Part shown: positions 26,937 through 36,029 of the stretch, one piece after another | Numbering within the stretch: the first letter of the stretch is position 1 | Layout: each line of letters opens with the position of its first letter | Source: Goleter apudmare HA4340-LM2 | Lineage (GTDB): Bacteria > Cyanobacteriota > Cyanobacteriia > Cyanobacteriales > Nostocaceae | DNA length: 64,000 bases | Assembly: GCA_019359495.1 (NCBI GenBank) | Contig: JAHHHF010000074.1 | Coordinates: forward strand, 1 to 64,000 | Direction of reading: 5' to 3' | The notes under the pieces: generated by a model | What the model saw: the letters and a program-made list of their open reading frames with translations, nothing else | Told to the model about the DNA's origin: nothing | Databases searched by the model: none | Position numbers and translations under genes: made by a program

Positions 26937-28177
26937 TAAAATTTCTTGGATCGTATTGGTCTTTTGGCTTTGGTATTAAACATCTCTAAAAAAGCCCGGC
27001 GTCGCTGCTGGGGTGATTCAGGGGAGATATAGCCCCATAAACTTTCCCAGTAGAAAAAAGAAAGACCGGGTAACTTGCGATCGCGCACTGCTTCAACCTG
27101 TCCGATGATTTGGGCAATCTCTACAGGATTGCGTAGGGTGCCTGTGGAGATGCCAACTCCTACGGGGATTTGACTACGGGCAAATTCTACAGAGGGCTTT
27201 TCCAGTTCATTAATCAAACTTTTTTTGTCATCTCGATACACTTGCAAAATCAACTCATCCACCAAACCCTTTTTTATCCAATCTTCCCAATTTTGTAAAT
27301 AGTATTTGTAGGCAAAGTCTTGAGGATTGGGAGACAGAGAAACTTTGGCCGAGGGTTTAACAGCTTTCACCGCATAATAGATTTTTGCCATGAAATCAGT
27401 AATTTTATCTGCACGCCAACGCATCCACTCGGCGTTAAAAGCATTTTTTGGTGGACTTTTACCTTGGTGTTCTTGCTGGTAGAGTTGGATGGTCAAAGGA
27501 TCATAACCAAATTGCACTGGCATTCCAAAGTGGTCGTCTAATTGAATACCATCGACATCGTAATTAGTGACAACTTCTACAATTAGCGCTTTGATAAACT
27601 CTTGAACTTGCGGATGCAGAGGATTTAGCCAAGCTAGCTTAATAGCAAAGTTATTATCAATTTCTTCGGGTGGGGTTTCCTTGATAGATTTTATCCCTGC
27701 TTGCCCACTTGTTAACCAATCGGGATATCTCCTTGCCAGTTCTGAATCAAACGGCGTCATAAAACCGTATTCAAACCAAGGAATAATACTTAATCCTTGA
27801 GGTTTAGCAAGTTGAATTATCTTTGCTAAAACATCACTTCCCCCATGCATGAATTTTAACAAAGGTTGAGCATCAGACCCTGTGACACTTTTAGCGACAG
27901 CACTGTTATAAAAAGTGTATCCTCTGTTCCAGACTACAGGATAAACAGTATTAAAGTTCAGTGCTGATAATTGGTTTAAAGCGCGGTTAATACCCCAAGG
28001 GACAAATAAAACACCACTAGCAACATTAGTTAGCCAAACCCCACGAATTTCTGTTGTGGTTGGAGGACTTGCTTTTGGATAAAGAACTGAACTCGATGGT
28101 AGGGAAAATGCTACTAAGCAGATGATCAATTCTAAACATAGCAAGTAACAAAAACAGCGACTAGCAAACCGATTCAT
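26936..28177 (-). CDS. GHL10-type glycoside hydrolase (DUF187, family 10-like), exported
   Basis: A 413-residue protein. An N-terminal signal or anchor segment (CFCYLLCLELIICLVAFSLP) precedes a TIM-barrel hydrolase domain starting TEIRGVWLTNVASGVLF, with NFNTVYPVVWNRGYTFY, YDVDGIQLDDHFG (probable catalytic acid region) and VSLSPNPQDFAYKYYLQNW. These are the conserved blocks of the COG1649 family. Family members are thought to act on cell-wall or extracellular glycans, but the substrate is not established. The stop overlaps the start of the downstream membrane-protein gene by one base. Confidence 0.87.
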   Translation of the reverse strand: MNRFASRCFCYLLCLELIICLVAFSLPSSSVLYPKASPPTTTEIRGVWLTNVASGVLFVPWGINRALNQLSALNFNTVYPVVWNRGYTFYNSAVAKSVTGSDAQPLLKFMHGGSDVLAKIIQLAKPQGLSIIPWFEYGFMTPFDSELARRYPDWLTSGQAGIKSIKETPPEEIDNNFAIKLAWLNPLHPQVQEFIKALIVEVVTNYDVDGIQLDDHFGMPVQFGYDPLTIQLYQQEHQGKSPPKNAFNAEWMRWRADKITDFMAKIYYAVKAVKPSAKVSLSPNPQDFAYKYYLQNWEDWIKKGLVDELILQVYRDDKKSLINELEKPSVEFARSQIPVGVGISTGTLRNPVEIAQIIGQVEAVRDRKLPGLSFFYWESLWGYISPESPQQRRRAFLEMFNTKAKRPIRSKKF

Positions 28178-28389
28178 TTGTGGGTTTGATTTCGTTGTGA
28201 AGGGCTACATATAACTACAAAAATAAATGATATTCCCCCGGATTTTGTATAGATATGATGATATTGCACCAAAACACGAAAATCTCAATAAAAAATTTGT
28301 ACTTTCGCACTTTAGCAGAAATTAAAAATTTGTCAATTTTACCGATATCAAGCACCTTAGTGCTGACTACGAAGAAAATAAAATATAGT

Positions 28390-29862
28390 TTAAAATCTCT
28401 CCACCCCTTCAAGCTGCTTAAAACTTGCGGAATTCGCCGCCTCACCACAAGTACGCGGTGTGGGAAATATCTTTTCTGGATTAGCTAAACCTTGAGGATT
28501 AAATACTTGACGCACCCATTGCATAGTTTCTAGATCAGCTTCACTAAACATCTCTGGCATGTAGCACTTTTTATCAGCACCAATACCATGCTCACCAGAA
28601 ATGCTACCACCGACTTTGACACAGAGTTTGAGAATTTCTCCTCCTAATTCTTCTACCTTCTCTAAGGCTCCAGATACAGAATTATCATAGAGAATTAGTG
28701 GATGAAGATTACCATCACCAGCATGAAATACATTGGCAACAGGATAACCAAATTTTTGACTTAGTGCTTCAATTTCTCGTAGCACATAGGGTAATTGAGT
28801 GCGGGGAATTACTCCATCTTGGACATAATAATCTGGGCTTAAATGTCCGGCGGCGGCAAAAGCGGCTTTCCGTCCTTTCCACAACTTTAATCTGGTTTCT
28901 AAATCACTGGCAGTAGTAATATTCCGCGCACCATTCTGGCGACAAATTTCTGCAACCCGCTTTTTATTTTCGGCAACTTCAATTTCTAAGCCGTCAATTT
29001 CTACTAGCAAAATAGCAGTAGCATCACGGGGATAACAATTTGTGGCTACAACATCTTCCACCGCGTTGATGCTGAAATTATCCATCATTTCCATGCCACC
29101 AGGAATAATCCCAGCGCTGATGATGTCGGAAACACTCGCACCTGCGGCTTCAACACTGGTGAAATCCGCTAAAAGTACACAAATTGACTCGGCACTTTTG
29201 AGAATTTTCAGAGTGATTTCTGTCGCAATACCCAAAGTGCCTTCGGAACCCACAAACACACCAGTTAAGTCATAACCAGGCATTTCGGGAATTTGTCCCC
29301 CTACGTCAATAATTTCACCCTCAGCTGTGACAATTTTTAATCCCAGAACATGATTGGTGGTGACACCATATTTGAGACAATGTACTCCACCAGAGTTTTC
29401 TGCAATGTTACCCCCAATGGAGCAGATAATTTGGCTGGATGGGTCAGGAGCGTAGTAAAATCCAGCACCACTCACTGCTTGTGTCACCCAACTATTAATC
29501 ACCCCTGGTTGGACGATCGCCAATTGATTTTCTAAATCAATTCTGAGTATTTGCCGCATTAAAGAAGTAACAATTAAAACGGAATCTTTTAATGGTAAAG
29601 CGCCACCAGATAGACCAGTACCAGAACCCCTGGCGATAAAAGGTATAGAGTATTGGTTGCATATCTTCACCGCCTCCGCAACTTGTTCTGTTGTCCTGGG
29701 TAGCACCACCAGCGCTGGACGTTGGCGATAGCCAGTTAATCCATCACATTCGTAGGTAATCAGTTCTTCCCGGCGCTGCACTACACCATTTTTGCCCAGG
29801 ACTGCCTCAAATTTCCTGATGATGGGTTTCCAGTTGCGTTGTTGTTGATCTTGGGTGAGCAT
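28390..29862 (-). CDS. glcD: Glycolate dehydrogenase FAD subunit GlcD-like
   Basis: A 490-residue FAD-linked oxidase of the GlcD / D-lactate dehydrogenase group. The FAD-binding PCMH domain has ARGSGTGLSGGALP and the SIGGNIAENSGGVHCLKYG block. The C-terminal half carries the oxidase domain with NVFHAGDGNLHPLILYD and GGSISGEHGIGADK. In cyanobacteria this enzyme oxidises photorespiratory glycolate to glyoxylate. Partner subunits GlcE and GlcF are not in the window. D-lactate or another 2-hydroxy acid as substrate cannot be excluded from sequence alone. Confidence 0.88.
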   Translation of the reverse strand: MLTQDQQQRNWKPIIRKFEAVLGKNGVVQRREELITYECDGLTGYRQRPALVVLPRTTEQVAEAVKICNQYSIPFIARGSGTGLSGGALPLKDSVLIVTSLMRQILRIDLENQLAIVQPGVINSWVTQAVSGAGFYYAPDPSSQIICSIGGNIAENSGGVHCLKYGVTTNHVLGLKIVTAEGEIIDVGGQIPEMPGYDLTGVFVGSEGTLGIATEITLKILKSAESICVLLADFTSVEAAGASVSDIISAGIIPGGMEMMDNFSINAVEDVVATNCYPRDATAILLVEIDGLEIEVAENKKRVAEICRQNGARNITTASDLETRLKLWKGRKAAFAAAGHLSPDYYVQDGVIPRTQLPYVLREIEALSQKFGYPVANVFHAGDGNLHPLILYDNSVSGALEKVEELGGEILKLCVKVGGSISGEHGIGADKKCYMPEMFSEADLETMQWVRQVFNPQGLANPEKIFPTPRTCGEAANSASFKQLEGVERF

Positions 29863-30024
29863 AGATGGTTTTTGATAAAGGTGAGATGCAGCCTTGGTTG
29901 AGTGCCACAGCTTGTATAAATATTGTGGCAGGAGTTATGGGAGTGCGATCGCATCTGTGCCATTTATTTTCAGGGCCAGTTTTCCAGCTATCACAATTTG
30001 GAAGACTCGCCCTAGTCATTTTCA

Positions 30025-30738
30025 CTAAAGATATTCTTCTTGTGATTTGTCACTAAACAAACCTAACAAGGGTCCGAGAATTGCCCCAAAGATAAAACCA
30101 CCAGCATGGGCCCAATAGGCGATACCACCACTTTCCATGCCAACATTTGTAGGCGCTTCTATAGTAGCAATGCCATAAAAAGCTTGCTGGAGAAACCAAA
30201 ATCCCAAAAAGAAATAAGCTGGGACACGGAAGGAAGGGAAGAAAAACCCTAGAGGGACTACACCAATAACTTCAGCTTGAGGGAAGCGGAGAATATATGC
30301 GCCCATCACACCAGCGATCGCACCACTCGCACCTAAAGAAGGTATGTTAGAGTTCTGGGAAAAATACCACTGGGTCAAGGATGCCAAAACACCACACGAC
30401 AAGTAGAACAGCAAATATTTGGCATGACCTAACTTATCTTCCACATTGTTACCAAAAACCCAGAGAAACAACATATTACCAGCTAGGTGCAAAAAACCAC
30501 CATGCAAAAATTGAGCAGTAATCAAAGTTGCCCACTCTGGTACTGGCTGATTGACAGATATACCGGCAAAACTTAAGCTGAGTTCTCGCGGAACTACAGC
30601 CGCTAGGTGTAAAAAGCCATTTAATGCTTGGGGGGGAAGACTAGCTTCGTAAAGAAAAGCCAGGACATTAAAAGCAATCAGCCCGTAAGTCACGTAAGGC
30701 GTAATTTTTGTAGGATTATTATCTCTAATGGGAACCAC
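30025..30738 (-). CDS. Rhomboid-family intramembrane serine protease
   Basis: A 237-residue membrane protein with six or seven helices. The catalytic serine is Ser138 in GASGAIAG and the catalytic histidine His211 in WAHAGGFIFG. The oxyanion-side motif HGGFLHLAGNMLFLWVFG (from about residue 79) is also present. All residues needed for activity are intact. The natural substrate is unknown. The gene stands between glcD and a repeat-bearing intergenic region. Confidence 0.92.
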   Translation of the reverse strand: MVPIRDNNPTKITPYVTYGLIAFNVLAFLYEASLPPQALNGFLHLAAVVPRELSLSFAGISVNQPVPEWATLITAQFLHGGFLHLAGNMLFLWVFGNNVEDKLGHAKYLLFYLSCGVLASLTQWYFSQNSNIPSLGASGAIAGVMGAYILRFPQAEVIGVVPLGFFFPSFRVPAYFFLGFWFLQQAFYGIATIEAPTNVGMESGGIAYWAHAGGFIFGAILGPLLGLFSDKSQEEYL

Positions 30739-31062
30739 TGGCTTGTTTCCTAATGTTTACGTTACAAGTGTCAAAGTAACGAATTTTGCCAGTATTCGCT
30801 TCTAGCTATGGGATGGATTAGCTATTACCTAATCAGGTTGTCAAGATTTACCTCTCTCTGTGTCCTCCGCGTCCTCTGTGGCTTAAAGTAATTTATTCAA
30901 CCGCAGAGGACACAGAGGCTGGAGGTATTATGCATAGTTTGAATAGCAGCCTTTAGATGAATTTGTTACTTTACATTGGGAATACTAGCAACGGTGATAT
31001 AAAAGTTACTTGTTTTTTATCTCGACTAGATATCCTGAACTATCGATTTTAATAGCTCCCAA
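30739..31062. other. 324-bp intergenic region with a hairpin repeat
   Basis: The stretch 30855-30917 holds an inverted repeat: ctctgtgtcctccgcg on the left and cgcagaggacacagag on the right, separated by about 30 bp. This word is a common interspersed sequence in Nostoc-type genomes. The promoter region of the GTPase cluster should follow, but no conserved site was recognised. Confidence 0.45.
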
Positions 31063-31899
31063 ATGTACGCAACTACCAACCGGACTGAAAAGATTGCCAG
31101 CATTATTGACAAGCGTCGCCCACTTGCTGAGAAAATTCAAGGTGTAGAGGCAAATCTGCGATCGCTTGCTTCCGCATTACATCATCTAGAAGGCGATCGC
31201 AATTATTTGCTGACAAAAGTTGACGATGAAAGTGTCTGTGAACGCTTGCAGTCCATCGATTGTACAGCAGTTCACAAAAGCATTACTGATGAACTCCAAG
31301 CCTTAGAGAGGCTGAAAGTACGTTTTTGCCGTGACACCCTCAATATTGGTGTCGTGGGACGCGCACGACAAGGAAAAAGTCGCCTCCTCCAAAGTTTAAC
31401 AGGACTAACTGCTGCGGAAATTCCAGATGGAGACAGGCAACATTGTACAGGGGTTCGCAGTACCATCCACCACCAACCCAATGTCAATACTTACGGTGAA
31501 GTGTGGTTTCACTCAGAGTGGTCATTTTTGAAGGAAGTGATTAGCCCTTATTATGAGAAATTACGTTTGGGAAATCAGCCGTTGACGATTGAAGAGTTTG
31601 TCAGAAATCCTCTGCCTAGTTTACCTCAAGACCTACCCGGCTATGCTGAACCGGGAGCAATGTATGAACACCTGACGAAATATCATACACATTTAGAAAA
31701 GTATCGCCACCTGCTACGTGAATCTTCACCCCGGCGAATTTCCAGAGATGAAATTCGGGAATATGTAGCGCAAGATACTCCTGATGGTCAAAGAGTATTT
31801 TTCAACTATTTAGCAGTGCGAGAAGTCAAGATTATTTGTAACTTTCCTAACGCGGATGTGGGACAAATTGCTTTATGTAGATATGCCTGGTTTAGGTGA
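31063..31899 (+). CDS. Dynamin-like GTPase, N-terminal part (frameshifted)
   Basis: A 278-residue open frame holding the start of a large GTPase: coiled N-terminus, Walker A / G1 motif GRARQGKS at residues 99-106, and a probable G2 region HCTGVRST. The frame runs off at AWFR shortly before the G3 motif would appear. The G3 motif (VDMPGLGD) is present in the next frame, so this and 31856-33259 are two parts of one gene of about 730 codons. Removing the T at 31876 would restore GQIALVDMPGLGD. On its own this fragment would lack G3 and should not hydrolyse GTP. No other damage is seen. Confidence 0.75.
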   Translation: MYATTNRTEKIASIIDKRRPLAEKIQGVEANLRSLASALHHLEGDRNYLLTKVDDESVCERLQSIDCTAVHKSITDELQALERLKVRFCRDTLNIGVVGRARQGKSRLLQSLTGLTAAEIPDGDRQHCTGVRSTIHHQPNVNTYGEVWFHSEWSFLKEVISPYYEKLRLGNQPLTIEEFVRNPLPSLPQDLPGYAEPGAMYEHLTKYHTHLEKYRHLLRESSPRRISRDEIREYVAQDTPDGQRVFFNYLAVREVKIICNFPNADVGQIALCRYAWFR

Positions 31900-33259
31900 T
31901 ACAGGTGTTGGCGATGAAGACCGAATGATCAGAACTCTAGCACAAGATGTCGATGCAGTACTGTTTGTGCGGATGCCAAAGTCATCTGGTGACTATTGGG
32001 CAGATGTTGATGTCCGTCTGTATGATACAGCCCGTGCAGCGTTAATTGATTTACCTGTTGAGTTGTGGTCTTTTATGGTACTCAATCAAACAGGTACTAA
32101 CTCTAAAAATGGCGATAACGCTAACAACTGTCAAGATTTGGCAGAAACTTTGACGGAAAAACATCTCAAAGTGGTGAATTGTTTGATTGCTAATTGTGCT
32201 GACTCTCAAGCAGCAAATGAAGTTTTAGATCAGGCTCTCAATTATTTAGTTACTAATATTACATCCCTAGACCAGCAATATGGCACGTCTTGCCAAGAGC
32301 GATTAACTCGACTACATAATTCAGTCAATGCTGAGTTACAAAAAGCTAGAAATGTATTGCATCAAGCCACTCCACAAGATAGCTGGTTTACTTTGTTTGA
32401 GCAGTTATTTGATCAACTTTGGAATGATTTGACAGGCGGTTTAGAAAGATTACTCAGACAGCTTAAAGAACAGAGAAACTTGCAAGATATAGATTTTAAG
32501 CAGCAGGTTGAAGCTGCTATTAAAACTTGTCGCCGTGATCCTGGTATTCCTAGTCTAGAGGAGATTGAAAAAAGACGCGATCGCGTGGGTGGTTATCCTA
32601 ATGCCTATTATCAATATCTCCATGAAATTCGCGCCCACCTATCACAAAATTTCTTATTACTGGATGAAGCTTTAAAGCGATCGCTTTTCCAAGTCAAAGC
32701 CAATGTAGCACAGGTATTGATGGCACAAGGACGTTTAGCAGGATTGACAAAAGGGCAAAAACATACATTTCTCGATGAAGTTACCAACTTACTTCCAGAA
32801 AACCTCAGCAAACTTAAACTAGGATTTCACATCCTCTCCGACTTTGAAATTTCTTATCGTGGATTAATCCAGCACCGCATCCGTAAATATTTGGATGGTT
32901 TGACACCTGATGAAACTACACTACAACTCTCGACATTTCCCTCAGCCAAAGAAGTTTTAGCTAACTTAAAAGTACTGCATGGAGAAGCTGTTTACGGTTG
33001 CGAGAATGCCTTAGAAGACCTACTTTGTGAACCTGGCCAAGCTGCTTTTGCCATAGTCGAGGAGTTTGTGGATCGCGTACTGCGTGCGGAAGGTGCGAAA
33101 ACAGAGTGGCGCATCTTTTTAGAAGAAGTGCGATCGCAAGTTTGGCAAACACAATTTGAGCAGTTAGGAGAATGGACAAAAATGCATCGAGAATGGTTAA
33201 ACTCAGTGGAGCAAGCCACAGCAGCTAACCAATTAAACCATTTACAATTTTTGAATTAA
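31856..33259 (+). CDS. Dynamin-like GTPase, C-terminal part (frameshifted)
   Basis: The second frame starts with the G3 motif VDMPGLGD and a degenerate G4-like LNQTG, then long helical stretches of about 350 residues with heptad-like spacing, as in the stalks of bacterial dynamin-like proteins. The nominal ATG 31856 lies upstream of the junction and gives MWDKLL, which is not conserved-looking. It is the continuation of 31063-31899. The frame has no internal stops over 1400 bp, so the disruption is recent, a sequencing error, or a recoding site. It is followed after 22 bp by a second GTPase gene. Confidence 0.75.
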   Translation: MWDKLLYVDMPGLGDTGVGDEDRMIRTLAQDVDAVLFVRMPKSSGDYWADVDVRLYDTARAALIDLPVELWSFMVLNQTGTNSKNGDNANNCQDLAETLTEKHLKVVNCLIANCADSQAANEVLDQALNYLVTNITSLDQQYGTSCQERLTRLHNSVNAELQKARNVLHQATPQDSWFTLFEQLFDQLWNDLTGGLERLLRQLKEQRNLQDIDFKQQVEAAIKTCRRDPGIPSLEEIEKRRDRVGGYPNAYYQYLHEIRAHLSQNFLLLDEALKRSLFQVKANVAQVLMAQGRLAGLTKGQKHTFLDEVTNLLPENLSKLKLGFHILSDFEISYRGLIQHRIRKYLDGLTPDETTLQLSTFPSAKEVLANLKVLHGEAVYGCENALEDLLCEPGQAAFAIVEEFVDRVLRAEGAKTEWRIFLEEVRSQVWQTQFEQLGEWTKMHREWLNSVEQATAANQLNHLQFLN

Positions 33260-33281
33260 CAAAGCCAGGTTAATAACTAAT

Positions 33282-34247
33282 ATGCATGAACTGAAAATCA
33301 CTATGCTGGGTGCTAGTGGTGTGGGAAAAACCAGCCTGTTAACAGCTATGTATGAACAGTTTGAGAGTAATATTGGCAAAACCAATCTGCAACTTACTCC
33401 TGATTTAAATAGTTCAGCACTGTTGCAAGAACGTTTAGCCGAACTCAAAACTCTACCTGATAGTTTTGAAACCAAAGGATGGATGCAAAATACAGAAGAT
33501 TACAAATCTTTCTTTTTTGAACTTGGTAAAAAGGGTGCTAAACCTTCCCTAAAACTACACTTTCAAGACTACCCTGGTGAATACCTTAGTTCTACTAAAA
33601 GTCCCGTAGAAGAAAAAGAACGGATTGAAAATTTTGTCAGGGAATCTGCTGCTATCATTATTGCTATTGATGCTCCTGCTTTGATGGAAAAAAATGGTCA
33701 GTGGCATGAATCAATAAATAAACCACAACTAATAACTAATTACTTTCAAAGAGCCTATCAAGAGCTTGACTCACCAAGATTGGTAATATTAGCACCAGTG
33801 AGGTGTGAGAAGTATGTTCAAAATGAACAAAGTGCTGCTGAACTAATTAATCAAGTAAAAACCGGATATGCCAAATTGCTAGCAGATTTGAAAACGGGAG
33901 AAATGCAATCTCAGGTAGCTGTTGTTATCACACCTGTACAAACAGTTGGGAGCGTATTCTTTTCTCGCATTGAAATCAATGGCAAAGAGCCGCTATTTAT
34001 CTTTCGCAAAACTAGTCATGATGCCAAATATAATCCCAAGGATAGTGAACAACCACTCAGATATCTTTTGCGGTTTTTACTAAAACTGCACCTTGAGCAA
34101 AAAAACTGGAAATTTTTCAATTTTATCCGAGAGTTTTTGAGTTTAGATAATTATCTCAAAGAAGCCGTGCGTGAATTTGCTAAAGGTTGCAAAACTAATA
34201 ATGGTTTCACCATTATTCAAGGTGATTATTGGCTAAATATTGACTAG
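33282..34247 (+). CDS. TRAFAC-class small GTPase-like protein
   Basis: A 321-residue P-loop protein. G1 is GASGVGKT at residues 10-17 and G3 is DYPGEY with D96 and G99. A possible G4 is APVRCEKY. The chain then has a long alpha/beta extension to about residue 320. It resembles the stand-alone GTPases that Burroughs and Aravind placed in bacterial conflict systems (DO-GTPase type), but this link is from memory and unverified. It lies 22 bp after the dynamin-like gene and 13 bp before the tail-anchored gene, so the three are one operon. Confidence 0.72.
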   Translation: MHELKITMLGASGVGKTSLLTAMYEQFESNIGKTNLQLTPDLNSSALLQERLAELKTLPDSFETKGWMQNTEDYKSFFFELGKKGAKPSLKLHFQDYPGEYLSSTKSPVEEKERIENFVRESAAIIIAIDAPALMEKNGQWHESINKPQLITNYFQRAYQELDSPRLVILAPVRCEKYVQNEQSAAELINQVKTGYAKLLADLKTGEMQSQVAVVITPVQTVGSVFFSRIEINGKEPLFIFRKTSHDAKYNPKDSEQPLRYLLRFLLKLHLEQKNWKFFNFIREFLSLDNYLKEAVREFAKGCKTNNGFTIIQGDYWLNID

Positions 34248-34260
34248 GAGCTAATTTAAT

Positions 34261-35058
34261 ATGGAAATTTACGTTCGTAGTCGAGGATTTTCTCAGGAGG
34301 ATGGCTACTTTTGGCTACCAGAAACACCTGAGATTATTAGAGAAAATCAGGTAAATGAATTAATTCAAAGTGAAGTATTTTCCCTAGTAATTGGTCGTTA
34401 TAGTAATAAGTTTTTATTGCTAATTACTGGACTAGAAGCAAGTGAAAGGAAAGATTTCCGCGATCGCACCATTCGCAACTCTGTAGCTTGGGTAGGTGAA
34501 GACTCTCCAGAAAATGAACAAAAAATTAGAGCGATCGCTGCTGCTGCATTACAAGATGAGCTAAGAGAAAACTTAAGGGCAGAAATAGACGAATCGGTTG
34601 TTTTTGATGAAGAACATGGGTTTAAACTAGGAGCAGATATTAGTAAATTATCCGTAGAAGAAGTTATTACTATCCATGATTCTCCACCTGCAAAAGAAGA
34701 GAGAAGAATAGGTAAAGATTCCCAAATCTTAAGAGAAAAGCTAGCCTATGAACTAGAAACAAGATGTTTGCCAAAAGGCGATAGTTTTGACAACTTACCT
34801 TTAGTTGTTGTTACAGGTATTCAAAGCGAAGATACACTCATCCAAGCTGGAGTCTGGCGGGGTTTATCAACTAGTGTAAAATCGGAGGTGTGGCAAGAAT
34901 ATAAAAAAAGCCCCAGCTATTTGGAAACGCTTCCAGAAAACAACCAAGCCAGCCAAAAAAACAATACTCTAACCCTGATTATAGTTTTTATTCTGGGAAT
35001 TTTAGTTTTCACCATCCTTTTGTTGTGGTTATTTTACCCGAAGCCACAATCTAACTAA
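34261..35058 (+). CDS. Tail-anchored companion protein of GTPase cluster, unknown function
   Basis: A 265-residue protein with no family I recognise. The N-terminal part begins MEIYVRSRGFSQEDGYFWLP and contains a domain with mixed alpha/beta pattern and an acidic middle. A single transmembrane helix lies near the C-terminus (about residues 236-258, TLIIVFILGILVFTILLLWL) and is followed by a short basic tail, so it is probably a tail-anchored inner-membrane protein facing the cytoplasm. It starts 13 bp after the GTPase gene. The position suggests it recruits or senses the two GTPases at the membrane; this is inference. Confidence 0.7.
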   Translation: MEIYVRSRGFSQEDGYFWLPETPEIIRENQVNELIQSEVFSLVIGRYSNKFLLLITGLEASERKDFRDRTIRNSVAWVGEDSPENEQKIRAIAAAALQDELRENLRAEIDESVVFDEEHGFKLGADISKLSVEEVITIHDSPPAKEERRIGKDSQILREKLAYELETRCLPKGDSFDNLPLVVVTGIQSEDTLIQAGVWRGLSTSVKSEVWQEYKKSPSYLETLPENNQASQKNNTLTLIIVFILGILVFTILLLWLFYPKPQSN

Positions 35059-35124
35059 AAAACTTAATCTCCTCCTCTCAATCAACTAAGCTATAAATAA
35101 CGCACTCAATTAGTGGATTAAGTC

Positions 35125-35895
35125 ATGGTTGAGCAACTTCTAATCAATGACGATGATTTCTATATACCAGACGCCAACCAGCTAGTTACCGAAGATGATA
35201 CACCAGTGGATAACTTTGCATCTGCTAAACAACAACGCCTTTTAGTTGGCTCCCTTTATAGTTCTCTACAAAACCAAACTTTTTTAGCTGAAGCGAATGT
35301 AGGTATTTACTACACAGACCTCCAGCCCCCCATTGTACCAGATGTCTTTCTCAGCTTAGATGTGCAAGCGCCTCAAAATTGGTGGGAGAAACAAAATCGT
35401 TGTTATATGGTTTGGCGTTTCGGGAAAACACCAGAAGTCGTGATTGAGATTGTCTCTAATACAGAAGGTGATGAACTTGGCAAAAAACTGCGAATTTATG
35501 AACAAATGCGGGCGAGTTACTACATCGTATATGACCCCAACCAACAATTAGGAGAAAAAATACTCCAGGTTTATGAACTCAGGGGAAGGTACTACGCTGA
35601 GAAATCAGAAAATTGGTTAGAACAAGTTGGTTTAGGGGTCACTTTGTGGCAAGGTAAATTTGAAGGTAGACAAGATGTTTGGTTACGCTGGTGCTATCAC
35701 GATGGTAATGTTTTACTAACTGGTGATGAACGTGCTGAACAGGAACGTCAACGTGCTGAACAAGCAGATGAACGTGCTGAACAAGCAGATGAACGTGCTG
35801 AACAGGAACGTCAACGTGCTGAACAAGAACGTCAACGCGCCCAATTATTAGCAGAAAGATTGCGAGCTATGGGGATAGATCCAGATACTCTTTAA
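35125..35895 (+). CDS. Uma2-family (DUF820) nuclease with heptad-repeat tail
   Basis: A 256-residue protein. The PD-(D/E)XK-like core has VPDVFLSLDV, PEVVIEIVSNTEGDELGKKL and YYIVYDPN. The C-terminal tail (about 200-256) is built from near-perfect repeats of AEQ(A/E)DERAEQ and AEQERQR units and should form a coiled coil. It ends RLRAMGIDPDTL, a common Uma2 ending. The family is greatly expanded in cyanobacteria, including transposon-associated copies, and its role is not settled. It lies 66 bp after the tail-anchored gene and is followed by a terminator, so it may belong to the same transcript. Confidence 0.85.
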   Translation: MVEQLLINDDDFYIPDANQLVTEDDTPVDNFASAKQQRLLVGSLYSSLQNQTFLAEANVGIYYTDLQPPIVPDVFLSLDVQAPQNWWEKQNRCYMVWRFGKTPEVVIEIVSNTEGDELGKKLRIYEQMRASYYIVYDPNQQLGEKILQVYELRGRYYAEKSENWLEQVGLGVTLWQGKFEGRQDVWLRWCYHDGNVLLTGDERAEQERQRAEQADERAEQADERAEQERQRAEQERQRAQLLAERLRAMGIDPDTL

Positions 35896-35924
35896 TGTGC
35901 AAGATATTGCTGAAAATTTAGTAC

Positions 35925-35959
35925 AGCCTGTGGGATGTTCCATCTTACAGGCTATTTTT
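35925..35959 (+). terminator. Strong intrinsic terminator
   Basis: A 13-bp stem (agcctgtgggatg paired with catcttacaggct, with two G-T pairs) closes a 3-base loop and is followed by attttt. It lies 30 bp after the Uma2 gene and ends the GTPase cluster transcript. Confidence 0.85.
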
Positions 35960-36029
35960 GCTTTTTTTAAAAACTGTAAGATACATCAAGTGCGTAATAG
36001 CTGAATCCGGAAAGTTTGTGAGACAGTAT

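Noticed and set aside
29865-30056. Short ORFs on both strands between glcD and the rhomboid gene
   Set aside because: They overlap each other and the neighbouring gene ends, have no ribosome site and no protein-like pattern.
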